From contig JBBRYP010000047.1 in NCBI GenBank assembly GCA_038237515.1, forward strand, positions 1-36,967: a DNA stretch of 36,967 nucleotides, in the 5' to 3' direction. The notes beneath the pieces are model-generated. The model saw only the letters and a program-made list of their open reading frames with translations, was not told the DNA's origin and made no database searches. Positions 7,262-15,537 of the stretch are shown here, in pieces (within the stretch, counting starts at the first letter, position 1; every line of letters begins with the position of its first letter). The stretch is from JBBQDZ01 sp038237515. Lineage in GTDB: Bacteria; Actinomycetota; Thermoleophilia; Gaiellales; Gaiellaceae. A program made the translations under genes and the position numbers.

Positions 7262-10200
7262 TCACGCTGCGCGACGCGCTTCGAGTATAGCATCGACCAG
7301 CCGCAGCGCCCCTCCGAACCCGCCGCCGTCGAGTCGACCCGCGTCGCGCAGCGAGATCTCGCGGCTTCCGGTCGTGTAGACGGCGGTGTCGATGCGAGAG
7401 CGCAGCTCGCGCAGCTCGGCGGAGCCGAGGACGAGAGGTCCCACGGTCGCCCTGCCCCTTTTGAAGACGAGGTAGTCGGCTCCGATCAGCGCAAGCTTCA
7501 GCTTCGCCTCCTGGATTGCGAAGAGGCTCTCAACGGGCTCGGGGATCGGCCCGTAGCGATCCTCCACGGCGGCGCGCAGCTCGCGCACCTCGTCCTCGTT
7601 CTCGCTCAACGCCAGGCGCCGGTGGAGATCGATCTTGAGCGCCTCCGAGCCGATGTAGGTAGCTGGGACGTAGGCGTCGACGTGCGCCTCGACCCGCACC
7701 GGGCGACCGACGGCCCGCCGCTGTCCCGAGAGCTCGGCGACGGCCTCGTTCAGGAGCTCGACGTAGAGCTCGAACCCGAGAGCGGCCACGTGCCCGGACT
7801 GCTCCGCCCCGAGCAGGTCGCCGGCCCCGCGGATCTCGAGGTCGCGCATGGCGATCGCGAAGCCGGCGCCGAGCTCCGTGTGGTCGGCGAGCGTCGCGAG
7901 CCGCGCCCGCGCCTCCGGCGAGAGCTCGCTCGCCGCCGGGTAGAAGAGATAGGCGTGCGCGAGCCGGTCGGAGCGGCCGACGCGCCCGCGGATCTGGTAG
8001 AGCTGGGACAGCCCGAGAGCGTCGGCGCGCTCGACGATCAGCGTGTTCGCCTGCGGGATGTCGAGCCCGGACTCGATGATCGTCGTCGAGACGAGGACGT
8101 CTCCGTCTCCCCGCAGGAACTCCATCATCCGGTCCTCCAGCTCTCGCTCGCGCATCTGGCCGTGGGCCACGAGGATCCGGAGGTCGGGGCACAGCTCCCG
8201 GAGCTTCGTGGCCGCCTCGTCGATCGTCTCGACCCGGTTGTGGAGGTAGAACGCCTGGCCGCCGCGGGCGTGCTCGCGCTCGAGCGCCGCCTTCACGAGC
8301 TCCTCGTCGAACTCGCCGACGTGGGTGCGTATCGGCCGCCGCCCCTCCGGCGGAGTCTCGATCACCGAGATGTCGCGCAGGCCGGCGAGTGACATGTTGA
8401 GCGTTCGCGGGATGGGAGTGGCGGTCAGCGCGAGCACGTCCACCTCAAGGCGAAGCGATCGGAGGAGCTCCTTCTGCGAGACGCCGAAGCGCTGCTCCTC
8501 GTCGACGATCACGAGCCCCAGCTGCTTCGGGATCACGTCGCGCGAGAGCACGCGGTGCGTTCCGATCAGGACGTCCACCTTGCCGGCGGCGAAGTTGGCG
8601 AGGATCCGCCTCACCTCGGCAGGCCTGCGGAAGCGCGACACCATCTCGACGATCACCGGCGAGTCGCGATAGCGCTCCCGGAACGTGTTCCAGTGCTGCT
8701 GCGCGAGGACGGTCGTCGGCACGAGCATCAGCGTCTGCTTGCTGTTGACGGCCACCGCGAACGCCGCCCGAACGGCGACCTCGGTCTTGCCGAAGCCGAC
8801 GTCGCCGCAGACGAGGCGGTCCATCGGGCGGGGCGCCTCGAGGTCTTCCTTCACCGCCTCGATCGCCCGTTCCTGGTCTTGCGTCTCGCGATAGGCGAAG
8901 GACGCCTCGAGCCGCTCGAGCAGCTCGTCCTCGAGCTCGTATGCGATTCCCGGGGCGTTCTGGCGTTGCGCGTAGAGGGCGATCAGCTCGCCCGCGAGCT
9001 CGCGCACCGACTCCCGCGCGCGTGTCTTCAGGAGCTGCCAGGCCTTGCCGCCGAGCTTCGAGAGTGCAGGCGCCTTCGCGTCGGCGCCGACGTAGCGCGA
9101 GACCTTGCCGATCTGCTCGTGCGGGACGTAGAGGCGGTCGTCGCCCCTGAAGGCGAGGAAGAGGTAGTCGCGCGTGACACCGGCGACCGCCTTCGTCTCG
9201 AAGCCGAGGAGCCTCCCGACACCGTGATCCTCGTGGACGACGAAGTCGCCGGTGCGCAGGTCGGCAAACGACTGGAGCGCCCGCCCCACGCGCGCGTCGT
9301 GACGAGGCGCGCGCTTGCGGAAGACCTGCGTGTCGGGCAGGAGCGCGAGACCGAGCTCACGCCAGACGAACCCGCGTCGCGCCGGGCTGACCGCGAACAT
9401 CAGCTCCGGCTCGCGCGGAAGCTCCCGGTCGGCGTCGAGATCGGTCGCCTCCACCCGCCGCAGCAGGTTGGCCTGGCGGAGCGCGTCGCCGCGGTGCGGG
9501 AACGCGACCGCCACGCGGTGGCCGGCGCGAACGAACGCGGCGAGCTCGTTCTCCGCCTCGGCGAGCCCGCGCGCGGTCAGCGCGGGACGCTGCGCCTCGA
9601 AGGCGAAGGGCTGGCCCGCCGGCAGCGGGTCGAGCTCGCCCGCGTGCTTCAGCGAGACCGGCCGGAAGCCCTCTTCGGCCCAGGCCTCCCGGACGTCGTC
9701 GGGCCGCCAGACGAGATCCGGCGGCGCCGGTACCGGCGGGACGAGGTCGCGCGGAACCTGAGGCCGCGCCCCTTCCTCGCCAAGTAACACAGTGTTACTT
9801 GGATCGACGAGGTCGAGCCGGCGTTCCGTGGCGGGATAGATGCTCGCGGCCTCGACGGGATGGAGCGCCCGCTGGGTGAAGGGCGAGAAGGCGCGGATCC
9901 CCTCGACCTCATCCCCGAACAGCTCGACGCGGAGCGGCTCGCGGCCGGTCGTCGGGAAGACGTCCACGATGCCTCCGCGCACTGCGATCTGTCCCCGCTC
10001 CTCCACCCGCTCGACGCGCTCGTAGCCGGCGAGGGCGAGGTGCTCGACGAGTGCGTCGATGCCCGGCTCGTCGCCCACCGCGAGGTCGAGGCGGGCGGGC
10101 CGGGCGGACGGTGGGGGAAGACCCTCCGCGATCGCCGCCGCCGAGGCGCAGACGAGGCCACCTTGCGCGAGGACCTCCAGCGCGCGCGCCCGCTCGCCGA

Positions 10201-10495
10201 CGAGGTGCGGCGGCGGCTCGAGCCCCGAGGCCCAGAGGACGCCGCGGCTCGGCAGCAGCGCGACGAGCTCCTCGCCCGCGAACCAGCCCGCGGCCTCGGC
10301 CGCGTCGCGCGCGTCGGCGTCCTCCGGCAGAACCACGAGAACCGCGCGGCCGAGATGCTCGTGCAGCGCCGCCAGCAACAGCGGGAGCGCGGGCTCGGAG
10401 ACGCGGGCGCGGGTCGGCAGCGCCTTCGCGAACGCGCGCAGCCGCTCGTGCGCGAGCAGCTCGCCGACGAACGGATGGAGTGCGGGTCGGTCCAT
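7262..10495 (-). CDS. mfd: Transcription-repair coupling factor Mfd
   Basis: Displaces RNA polymerase stalled at DNA lesions and recruits UvrA. 1077 residues, slightly short of the usual ~1150. In order: a UvrB-like N-terminal module, the CarD-like RNA-polymerase-binding domain near residues 405–460 (TGDFVVHEDHGVGRLLG), the translocase with Walker A GDVGFGKTE (~565), the DEEQ box VDEEQRFG (~670), LTATPIPRTLNMSL and QIRGRVGRS, and the C-terminal TRCF domain. ATG at 10495. A perfect palindrome lies inside the N-terminal part (9780–9802). It starts a minus-strand unit continuing with the foldase, mazG and eno, and is divergent from the cyclase gene. Confidence 0.97.
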   Translation of the reverse strand: MDRPALHPFVGELLAHERLRAFAKALPTRARVSEPALPLLLAALHEHLGRAVLVVLPEDADARDAAEAAGWFAGEELVALLPSRGVLWASGLEPPPHLVGERARALEVLAQGGLVCASAAAIAEGLPPPSARPARLDLAVGDEPGIDALVEHLALAGYERVERVEERGQIAVRGGIVDVFPTTGREPLRVELFGDEVEGIRAFSPFTQRALHPVEAASIYPATERRLDLVDPSNTVLLGEEGARPQVPRDLVPPVPAPPDLVWRPDDVREAWAEEGFRPVSLKHAGELDPLPAGQPFAFEAQRPALTARGLAEAENELAAFVRAGHRVAVAFPHRGDALRQANLLRRVEATDLDADRELPREPELMFAVSPARRGFVWRELGLALLPDTQVFRKRAPRHDARVGRALQSFADLRTGDFVVHEDHGVGRLLGFETKAVAGVTRDYLFLAFRGDDRLYVPHEQIGKVSRYVGADAKAPALSKLGGKAWQLLKTRARESVRELAGELIALYAQRQNAPGIAYELEDELLERLEASFAYRETQDQERAIEAVKEDLEAPRPMDRLVCGDVGFGKTEVAVRAAFAVAVNSKQTLMLVPTTVLAQQHWNTFRERYRDSPVIVEMVSRFRRPAEVRRILANFAAGKVDVLIGTHRVLSRDVIPKQLGLVIVDEEQRFGVSQKELLRSLRLEVDVLALTATPIPRTLNMSLAGLRDISVIETPPEGRRPIRTHVGEFDEELVKAALEREHARGGQAFYLHNRVETIDEAATKLRELCPDLRILVAHGQMRERELEDRMMEFLRGDGDVLVSTTIIESGLDIPQANTLIVERADALGLSQLYQIRGRVGRSDRLAHAYLFYPAASELSPEARARLATLADHTELGAGFAIAMRDLEIRGAGDLLGAEQSGHVAALGFELYVELLNEAVAELSGQRRAVGRPVRVEAHVDAYVPATYIGSEALKIDLHRRLALSENEDEVRELRAAVEDRYGPIPEPVESLFAIQEAKLKLALIGADYLVFKRGRATVGPLVLGSAELRELRSRIDTAVYTTGSREISLRDAGRLDGGGFGGALRLVDAILEARRAA
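9780..9802. promoter_or_regulatory. Perfect 23-bp palindrome inside mfd
   Basis: Half-sites CCAAGTAACAC and GTGTTACTTGG flank a single central A. All 11 base pairs match, and the site is AT-rich compared with the surrounding coding sequence. It encodes part of DPSNTVLLGE in Mfd. The form is that of an operator for a dimeric regulator such as a TetR- or GntR-type protein; no regulator is assigned and binding is inference. Confidence 0.5.
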
Positions 10496-10550
10496 GACGA
10501 CAGGCGAAACCCGGGGTTCCGCCGGTCGGAAGTCTAGTGGCCGCGCCTTC

Positions 10551-10556
10551 TAGAAT
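10551..10556 (+). promoter_or_regulatory. Putative -10 box for the cyclase gene
   Basis: TAGAAT lies 7 bases before the GTG at 10564 and fits TANNNT. The spacing predicts a leaderless message and favours the GTG at 10564 over the upstream GTG at 10537, which would lie before the promoter. Confidence 0.5.
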
Positions 10557-10563
10557 CGCAGGC

Positions 10564-11157
10564 GTGCCGGGACGCGGCGAGCTCGACACCCTCCTCGACG
10601 AGATGCTCGAGCGCCCGGAGCGCAGGCCCGCGCTCGAGGCGCAGGTCGAGAAGACGTTCGTCGAGTCGAGGGCCGTCCTCGTGCTGGACATGAGCGGCTT
10701 CTCGCGGACGACGCAGTCCCGAGGAATCGTCGAATTCCTGCTCCTGATCCGCCGCCTACGCCGCATGGCCGATCCCATCGTCGCGAGGCACCGCGGTGAC
10801 GTCGTCAAGTCCGAGGCCGACAACCTCTTCTGCGTCTTCCCGTCGGCGCGGGACGCGCTTGCGGCGGCGCGCGAGATCGTTCAGGGACACGCCGCCGCCC
10901 GCGCGGCCCTCCCGCGCGAGCTCCAGCTCTACGTCTCGATCGGGATCGGCTTCGGGCGGGTGCTGCTGATCGGCGACGAGGACCTTTTCGGCGGGGAGGT
11001 GAACCTCGCCTCGAAGCTCGGGGAGGACATCGCCGGCGACGGCGAGATCCTGCTCACGCAGGCGGCCCACGCCGAGCTCGGGGATGTAACCGGTGAGCCG
11101 GAGGAGCGGACTGTCTCGATCTCCGGTCTCGAGCTGCGCCACTACCCACTGATGTAA
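10564..11157 (+). CDS. Class III nucleotidyl cyclase-like protein, catalytic residues altered
   Basis: A stand-alone cyclase homology domain, 197 residues, without membrane or sensor domains. The first metal aspartate is in VLVLDMSGFSR. The next motif, normally K..GD, reads VVKSEADNLFCVF, with Lys and the second Asp kept but Gly changed to Ala. Late in the domain, FGGEVNLASKLGEDIAGDGEILLT matches the usual VN.AARL..GEIL, with Asn kept and the transition-state Arg replaced by Lys. It could make cAMP or cGMP slowly, or bind nucleotide as a sensor. The start is chosen from the TAGAAT box. It is the only plus-strand gene in this half of the block. Confidence 0.8.
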   Translation: MPGRGELDTLLDEMLERPERRPALEAQVEKTFVESRAVLVLDMSGFSRTTQSRGIVEFLLLIRRLRRMADPIVARHRGDVVKSEADNLFCVFPSARDALAAAREIVQGHAAARAALPRELQLYVSIGIGFGRVLLIGDEDLFGGEVNLASKLGEDIAGDGEILLTQAAHAELGDVTGEPEERTVSISGLELRHYPLM

Positions 11158-11199
11158 CCGCCAGCGTTCGCCGGGCGACGTCACCGGCCAGATCACTCC

Positions 11200-11793
11200 T
11201 CAGTTGAAGCGCCGCTGAGCCTCGTCCAGGCCGTCGATCGCCACGACCTCCACGGCGTCGGCCGCCCGACCGACCAGCGCTTCGACGTCGGACTCGGCCT
11301 CGAAGCCGGACAGGACGTAGTCGGCGACGGAGCGTCGGTCGCCGCGTCCCGGCCGCCCCACGCCGACCCGCAGCCTCAGGAAGTTCTGCGTCCCGAGAGA
11401 CTGTGCGATCGACCGCAGGCCGTTGTGGCCGGCGAGACCGCCGCCGAGCCGCGCCTGGACCCGCCCCTCGTCGAGGTCGACCTCGTCGTGGACGACGAGC
11501 ACGGTCGCCGCCTCGACCTTGAAGAATCGCGCTGCGGCCGCAATCGAGCGTCCCGACTCGTTCATGTAGGTCTCGGGCTTCAGGAGGGCCAACCGGCGTT
11601 CCTCGAGGCGCACCTCCGCGAGGCTGCCGGAGAACTTGGAGCGGAAGGACCCGCCGTGGCGGCGCGACAGCTCTTCGACGACCATCCACCCGGCGTTGTG
11701 CCTGTGGCGAGCGTATTGGCGACCGGGGTTTCCCAGGCCGGCGACGAGGAGATCGAGCGTCGAGGGCGACTCGCCCCGACGAAGGAGACGCAT
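11200..11793 (-). CDS. pth: Peptidyl-tRNA hydrolase
   Basis: Releases tRNA from peptidyl-tRNA that drops off the ribosome. 197 residues, normal length. Motifs: GLGNPGRQYARHRHNAGWMV with the catalytic His in HNAG, the substrate-contact block LLKPETYMNESGRSI, VVHDEVDLDEGRVQ with the His/Asp pair, and GGGLAGHNGLRSI. ATG at 11793 was preferred to the TTG one codon upstream. It lies about 44 bases downstream of rplY on the same strand, a common pairing, and ends convergently with the cyclase gene. Confidence 0.96.
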   Translation of the reverse strand: MRLLRRGESPSTLDLLVAGLGNPGRQYARHRHNAGWMVVEELSRRHGGSFRSKFSGSLAEVRLEERRLALLKPETYMNESGRSIAAAARFFKVEAATVLVVHDEVDLDEGRVQARLGGGLAGHNGLRSIAQSLGTQNFLRLRVGVGRPGRGDRRSVADYVLSGFEAESDVEALVGRAADAVEVVAIDGLDEAQRRFN

Positions 11794-11837
11794 CAAGGGC
11801 CTGTCAGGCGCCCTGGTTCATCTGCCGGACCGGGCCT

Positions 11838-12533
11838 CTATCCCTCGACCGTTCCAGGCGACCCAGCGGCGTCGGCACCGGTCTCGCCCTCTGCCCCCGC
11901 TCCACCCTCGGCTCCCTCGCCCGACGGCTCCTCGCCCTCCGCCAGCATCTCCTCGGGCTCGGCGGCGCGGGTCGGCGTCGTCACCGCAGCCAGCACTGTC
12001 TCCTCGGGATCGTCCACGAGCGTGACTCCCTCCGGCATCCGCAGATCCGAAGCTCTCAGCGAGTCGCCGATGGCAAGTCCGGCGATGTCGAGCTCGAAGC
12101 GGTCGGGCACCTCCATCGGCAGCGCCTCGACCGTCACCTGACGCGTGATCTGCGACAGCACGCCGCCCTCCTTCACGCCTGCCGGCTCCCCGACCAGCTC
12201 GACGGTCACCTGTGCCTGGATCGGCTGGTCGAGCCGGACTTCCTGGAGGTCTACGTGGATCAGGCTGCCGCGCAGCGGGTCGCGCTGGAACTCCTTCAGA
12301 ATCGAGGCGTGCGTCGTCTTCTGGCCCTCGAGCACGACGTCGAGGATCGCGTGGGTGCCGTGCGAGCCGGTCAGGACGCGGCGCAGCTCCCGCTCGGCGA
12401 CGCAGATCGCATGAGGCTTGCCCCGGCCGTAGAGGACGCCCGGAACGAGGCCCTCCCGGCGCAGGCGCCTCGACTCGGCGGAGCCGAGCGCAGTTCGTTC
12501 ACGCACCTGCAGACGTATCCGCTCCTCAGCCAC
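11838..12533 (-). CDS. rplY: Ribosomal protein bL25, Ctc/TL5 type
   Basis: Binds 5S rRNA in the large subunit; the long Ctc form is also linked to stress in other bacteria. 231 residues. The L25 domain (~1–95) has RLRREGLVPGVLYGRGKPHAI and LKEFQRDPLRGSLIHVDLQEV; the TL5 C-terminal domain (~96–190) has VPDRFELDIAGLAIGDSL and LVDDPEETVLAAV. A disordered acidic Gly/Glu/Ala-rich tail follows. The GTG start lies 8 bases after a TACACT box. It is the upstream partner of pth. Confidence 0.95.
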   Translation of the reverse strand: MAEERIRLQVRERTALGSAESRRLRREGLVPGVLYGRGKPHAICVAERELRRVLTGSHGTHAILDVVLEGQKTTHASILKEFQRDPLRGSLIHVDLQEVRLDQPIQAQVTVELVGEPAGVKEGGVLSQITRQVTVEALPMEVPDRFELDIAGLAIGDSLRASDLRMPEGVTLVDDPEETVLAAVTTPTRAAEPEEMLAEGEEPSGEGAEGGAGAEGETGADAAGSPGTVEG

Positions 12534-12541
12534 GGCGGGGC

Positions 12542-12547
12542 AGTGTA
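12542..12547 (-). promoter_or_regulatory. Putative -10 box for rplY
   Basis: TACACT on the minus strand ends 8 bases before the GTG of rplY, which predicts a transcript with a 0–2 base leader. No Shine–Dalgarno is present between box and start. Confidence 0.45.
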
Positions 12548-12612
12548 TCCGAGCACCCGCGCCCGGCAGGGAGGAGCGGAGGGGCGGCGCCTCGCGGCGC
12601 CGCCCCTCGCCG

Positions 12613-13695
12613 TCAGGCGACCTTGATCCGGACGAGCTCGCCCGTGTGGCCCTTGAAGGGGCCGCCCTTCGGCGCCTTCCCCGGCAGGATGCTCCAGTTC
12701 GAGACGTACACCGACCCGTCCGGGCCGACCGCCGCGCCGGCCGGGAAGAACAGCTGCCCGAGGCCGAGGTGGGTTCGCGTGCCGTTCTTCGCCACTGCGA
12801 CGACGTCCCCCTTCGCGTTGTTCTGATTCGTCGGATCGATGCTCCACTCCGTCACGTAGAGCGTCCCGTCCTTGCCGAACGCGAGTCCGGTGATCGTGTT
12901 GAAGCCGTCCCGGTAGACGGCCGGCTTCTTGCCGGCCACGATGCGGAAGACCCGCGCGAGCCCCTTCTTCGGCTTGCCTTTCCCCTCGCCCGCGTACTCG
13001 CCGACGTAGTAGGCGCCGTCGGGCCCGAGCGCGATCGAGGTCGGCACCGACTGTCCGCCGTTTCGCAGCTTCGGGATCACGGCGAGCAGCGTGACCTTCT
13101 TGCCGCGGATGTCGAAGACGGTGTTCCCACCGGCATCGGCGGCGATCTCGTGGTCTCCCCCGAGCGCGAGCACCGCGTAGGGATTCGGGTTCTTGTCCGT
13201 CCTGTCGTAGTTGTTCTTGCACTCGAGGCTCTCGAGGTCCGCGACGGACTCGCGCTTGCCGGCCCTGATCCGGAGGATCTGGCCCGCCAGCGCCTTCAGC
13301 GCGGGGGTCAGCTTCAGGGTGCACGGCGCGCCCGTGATCGCCGCGTAGATCGTGCCCGTCTTGTCGACCGAGACGCCGTCCACACCGGTCGTGAACGTCC
13401 CGTCGCGGCCACCCACCGACGGCAACCCCTTGACGGCAGATCGGAGGCCGGAGGGCGACCAGCGGGCGATGGAGCTCGTCAAGCCGAGGAACGTTTGCTT
13501 GTCGATCTTCTGCGATCCTGCGGCGCCGGCCTCTGCGACGTAGACGGAGCCGTCGGGCATCGCCCACAGGCCACGCGGGTTGTTCAGGTTCTTGGCGACG
13601 ACGGTGACCGAGCTGGCGGTCCCCGCCGCGAGAGCGACCGAGGCTGCGATGCCCGAGAGGACAGCAACGAGGGCGCCGTAGGGAATGGTTTTCAC
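12613..13695 (-). CDS. ScyD/ScyE-like secreted beta-propeller protein
   Basis: A secreted protein of 360 residues with an N-terminal signal peptide (MKTIPYGALVAVLSGIAASVALAAG). Several NHL/YVTN-like blade repeats follow: NPRGLWAMPDGSVYVAEAG, GVDGVSVDKTGTIYAAITG, SIALGPDGAYYVGEYAG, TGLAFGKDGTLYVTEWS, GAAVGPDGSVYVSNWS. This is the pattern of the ScyD/ScyE family, named from scytonemin clusters but widespread with other, mostly unknown roles. The GTG at 13695 follows an AAAGGG stretch that may act as a weak ribosome-binding site. Its codon use and export signal match the other proteins of the 12.6–16.4 kb insert. Substrate unknown. Confidence 0.85.
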   Translation of the reverse strand: MKTIPYGALVAVLSGIAASVALAAGTASSVTVVAKNLNNPRGLWAMPDGSVYVAEAGAAGSQKIDKQTFLGLTSSIARWSPSGLRSAVKGLPSVGGRDGTFTTGVDGVSVDKTGTIYAAITGAPCTLKLTPALKALAGQILRIRAGKRESVADLESLECKNNYDRTDKNPNPYAVLALGGDHEIAADAGGNTVFDIRGKKVTLLAVIPKLRNGGQSVPTSIALGPDGAYYVGEYAGEGKGKPKKGLARVFRIVAGKKPAVYRDGFNTITGLAFGKDGTLYVTEWSIDPTNQNNAKGDVVAVAKNGTRTHLGLGQLFFPAGAAVGPDGSVYVSNWSILPGKAPKGGPFKGHTGELVRIKVA

Positions 13696-13813
13696 GATGA
13701 AGATCCCTTTCTGTTCAGGATGAATCGAAGCCGCCCGAGAAGTATGTCGCGAGCGGGCATCCGGCGAACCGGAACCGCGCCGCGCGTACGTCTTTCGTGC
13801 GGAACGTGCTCGA

Positions 13814-14260
13814 TCAGCCGGCTGCCGCCTCCGCGCGCTTTGCGATCGCCAGGTGCTGCCGCAGCACCGGGAGCTCCTTGCGAGCGTCCGCCCGCACCTC
13901 CGGATCCGAGCCCTTGGCGAGCTCCTCCTGGGTCTCCTCGATGTCCTGCTCGTGATCCATCACCTCAGAGGGACGTGTAGGCAACGTCGAAGCTGCGAGT
14001 GCTCTGCGTCGTCTGCGAGAGCTCCCACTGCTGGGTCCTCGTCGCCTTGTCGGCAGCGCGATTCCGAAGTGGCGGACCAGCTTCTTCGTCTCGGCCAGGG
14101 ACGGGGAATGGTCGTGCGAGAGCCGCGTCGCGAGAGCCTTGGCGGCGGCGCTCCCTCCATGCACCAACCCTCTGCGAGATGCGAGAGGCCAGGCGCCCGA
14201 TCTCCGCGGAGCAGCCGGCAAAATCGGCGAAACCGTGGCCCGAGGGGCTCGCGCTTCGAC
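13814..14260 (-). pseudogene. Broken DUF4142 gene (frameshifted)
   Basis: DUF4142-like pieces occur in two frames. In upstream-to-downstream order they are CSAEIGRLASRIS (frame b), ALATRLSHDHSPSLAETKKLVRHFG (frame a), TQQWELSQTTQSTRSFDVAYTSL (frame b), then MDHEQDIEETQEELAKGSDPEV and ARKELPVLRQHLAIAKR (frame a). Together they cover most of the family's four-helix fold, including the HDH and Hl..a motifs, but at least three frame changes break it. No start or signal peptide was found. The upstream boundary is approximate. DUF4142 proteins are usually exported, in keeping with their neighbours here. Confidence 0.65.
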
Positions 14261-14297
14261 CTTCGCTAACCTCGGCCGAGATCCCGCGTCTACCCCG

Positions 14298-15116
14298 ATG
14301 ACGATGCACGTCCGCCAGAGATCTCGCCTCCGCACCGAGCGCCGCCGCCTACTCTCGTCGGTGCCGGCGCTCGCCGCCGCCCTCGGGGCGGCCGGCATCC
14401 TCTCCGCCGCGAGCGTCGCCGGGGCGAGCCCCTCCGCGTCGTCCGGAGGCGCTGCGCAGGGCTACGGTGTGCGCGTCGTCTTCACGGGACAGGGCGGAGG
14501 GCGCTACCTGGATGTGACGCGCTGGCTGCGAGAGGACACGCGGGAGTGCTACGCGAGGCGCACCGCCGACGAGACGCTGTCGGTCTCGTGGCGCGTCGCG
14601 TGGACGGGCCGCGTGGTGCCGACCGGCGGCGGTGCCTCCCTGGAGCGGCTGAAGCGAGCTCGGACGACGGCGGCGGGCGCGGTCCGCGGGAGCTCGGCGC
14701 GCGACGCCTGCGACGCGGCCGAGGAGGTCGAGCCCGGCTGGATCGGCTCCGATCGCTGCCTCAGCACGCTTCCAGCGAAGACGGCCGGCGAGCTGACCTC
14801 GAGCGGTATGGCGGGCGGGAGTCGTCTCGCGCTCGCAGCGCCCGCCTTCGGCGGCCCCTCCCGCCCCTGCGAGCTCGACATCCGCAACGACCAGCTGCAC
14901 GCCCACGTCGCCCTGCGGGCGCCGGACCTGGAGCGCCTCGCTGCGGGCAAGAAGGTCGCGATCGCAGTCGGAACCGACCTCCCCCGCGCCGGCGACTCGT
15001 TCATGGGTACCCGAAACTGCTCCGCGTTCCCCCACATCTACGAGGGGGTGGTCTACCTCTACGACTGCGACGACACCCTCGTCTGGAAGGGGACCGTCTC
15101 CCTCCAGCGCACTTAG
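14298..15116 (+). CDS. Secreted protein of unknown function, six cysteines
   Basis: 272 residues. The N-terminus has a basic stretch (RQRSRLRTERRR) and a hydrophobic core (LLSSVPALAAALGAAGILSAASVAGA), a likely signal peptide. The mature part has six cysteines (ECY, DACDA, RCLS, PCELD, NCSAF, YDCDD), consistent with disulphides. Other features are VRVVFTGQGGGRYLDVTRWL near the start, and GTRNCSAFPHIYEG with VYLYDCDDTLVWKGTVSL at the end, suggesting beta structure. ATG at 14298 or 14304 is chosen because the signal peptide begins there. I recognise no family. The next gene follows in the same frame just after its TAG. Confidence 0.7.
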   Translation: MTMHVRQRSRLRTERRRLLSSVPALAAALGAAGILSAASVAGASPSASSGGAAQGYGVRVVFTGQGGGRYLDVTRWLREDTRECYARRTADETLSVSWRVAWTGRVVPTGGGASLERLKRARTTAAGAVRGSSARDACDAAEEVEPGWIGSDRCLSTLPAKTAGELTSSGMAGGSRLALAAPAFGGPSRPCELDIRNDQLHAHVALRAPDLERLAAGKKVAIAVGTDLPRAGDSFMGTRNCSAFPHIYEGVVYLYDCDDTLVWKGTVSLQRT

Positions 15117-15122
15117 ACGCAG

Positions 15123-15533
15123 CTGCTGAGGGCGATCCGCATCGCGATCCTCGCCGCTGGCGCGGCGGCCGTGGTCGCGACCGGCGCCGCCTGCGGCAGC
15201 TCGCAGCCCGGATCCACCGCCCCGTCGGCATCGTGCGCGCGTGAGCGCGCCGCGCTCGACCGCATCGGGCCGGTCGAGACGCTCGGGGACGCGAGCAGGG
15301 CGCTCCGGCGATCGATCGCCGGCGAGCGACGGCTGCTCGCAGGCTTTCGTCACGACGATCCGCTGGCCCCACGCATCCTCCAGGCGATTGCAGCCGGCAA
15401 GCGCTCGCTCGTCTCGATCGAGCGGTCGGACCCGCAGAAGACGATGAGCCCGATCCGCACCGGCGCCCCCGATGCGCGGCGCGCAGTCGAGACGCTCCGG
15501 GAGATCCTCAGGGTGTTCTGCGGCCGGCGCTAG
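15123..15533 (+). CDS. Probable exported protein or lipoprotein lacking a normal start
   Basis: The frame opens directly after the TAG of the previous gene and encodes LLRAIRIAILAAGAAAVVATGAACGSS, a convincing export signal with a weak lipobox (GAAC), followed by a ~110-residue mature part with helical patches (LGDASRALRRSIAGERRLL, ARRAVETLREILRVFC). No ATG, GTG or TTG lies before the signal; only CTG at 15123 and 15126. The first GTG, at 15171, would remove most of the signal. Possible explanations are a CTG start coupled to upstream translation, readthrough of the TAG, or a decayed start. Family unknown. It ends five bases before the convergent DUF1996 gene. Confidence 0.5.
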   Translation: MLRAIRIAILAAGAAAVVATGAACGSSQPGSTAPSASCARERAALDRIGPVETLGDASRALRRSIAGERRLLAGFRHDDPLAPRILQAIAAGKRSLVSIERSDPQKTMSPIRTGAPDARRAVETLREILRVFCGRR

Positions 15534-15537
15534 CTCG

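Noticed and set aside
7088..8392. 434-codon plus-strand frame opposite the foldase and mfd
   Set aside because: Mirror of strong minus-strand genes; no domain-like sequence.
14139..14297. N-terminal extension of the secreted protein starting at 14298
   Set aside because: It lies upstream of a clear signal peptide and overlaps the DUF4142 remnant; the later ATG fits better.
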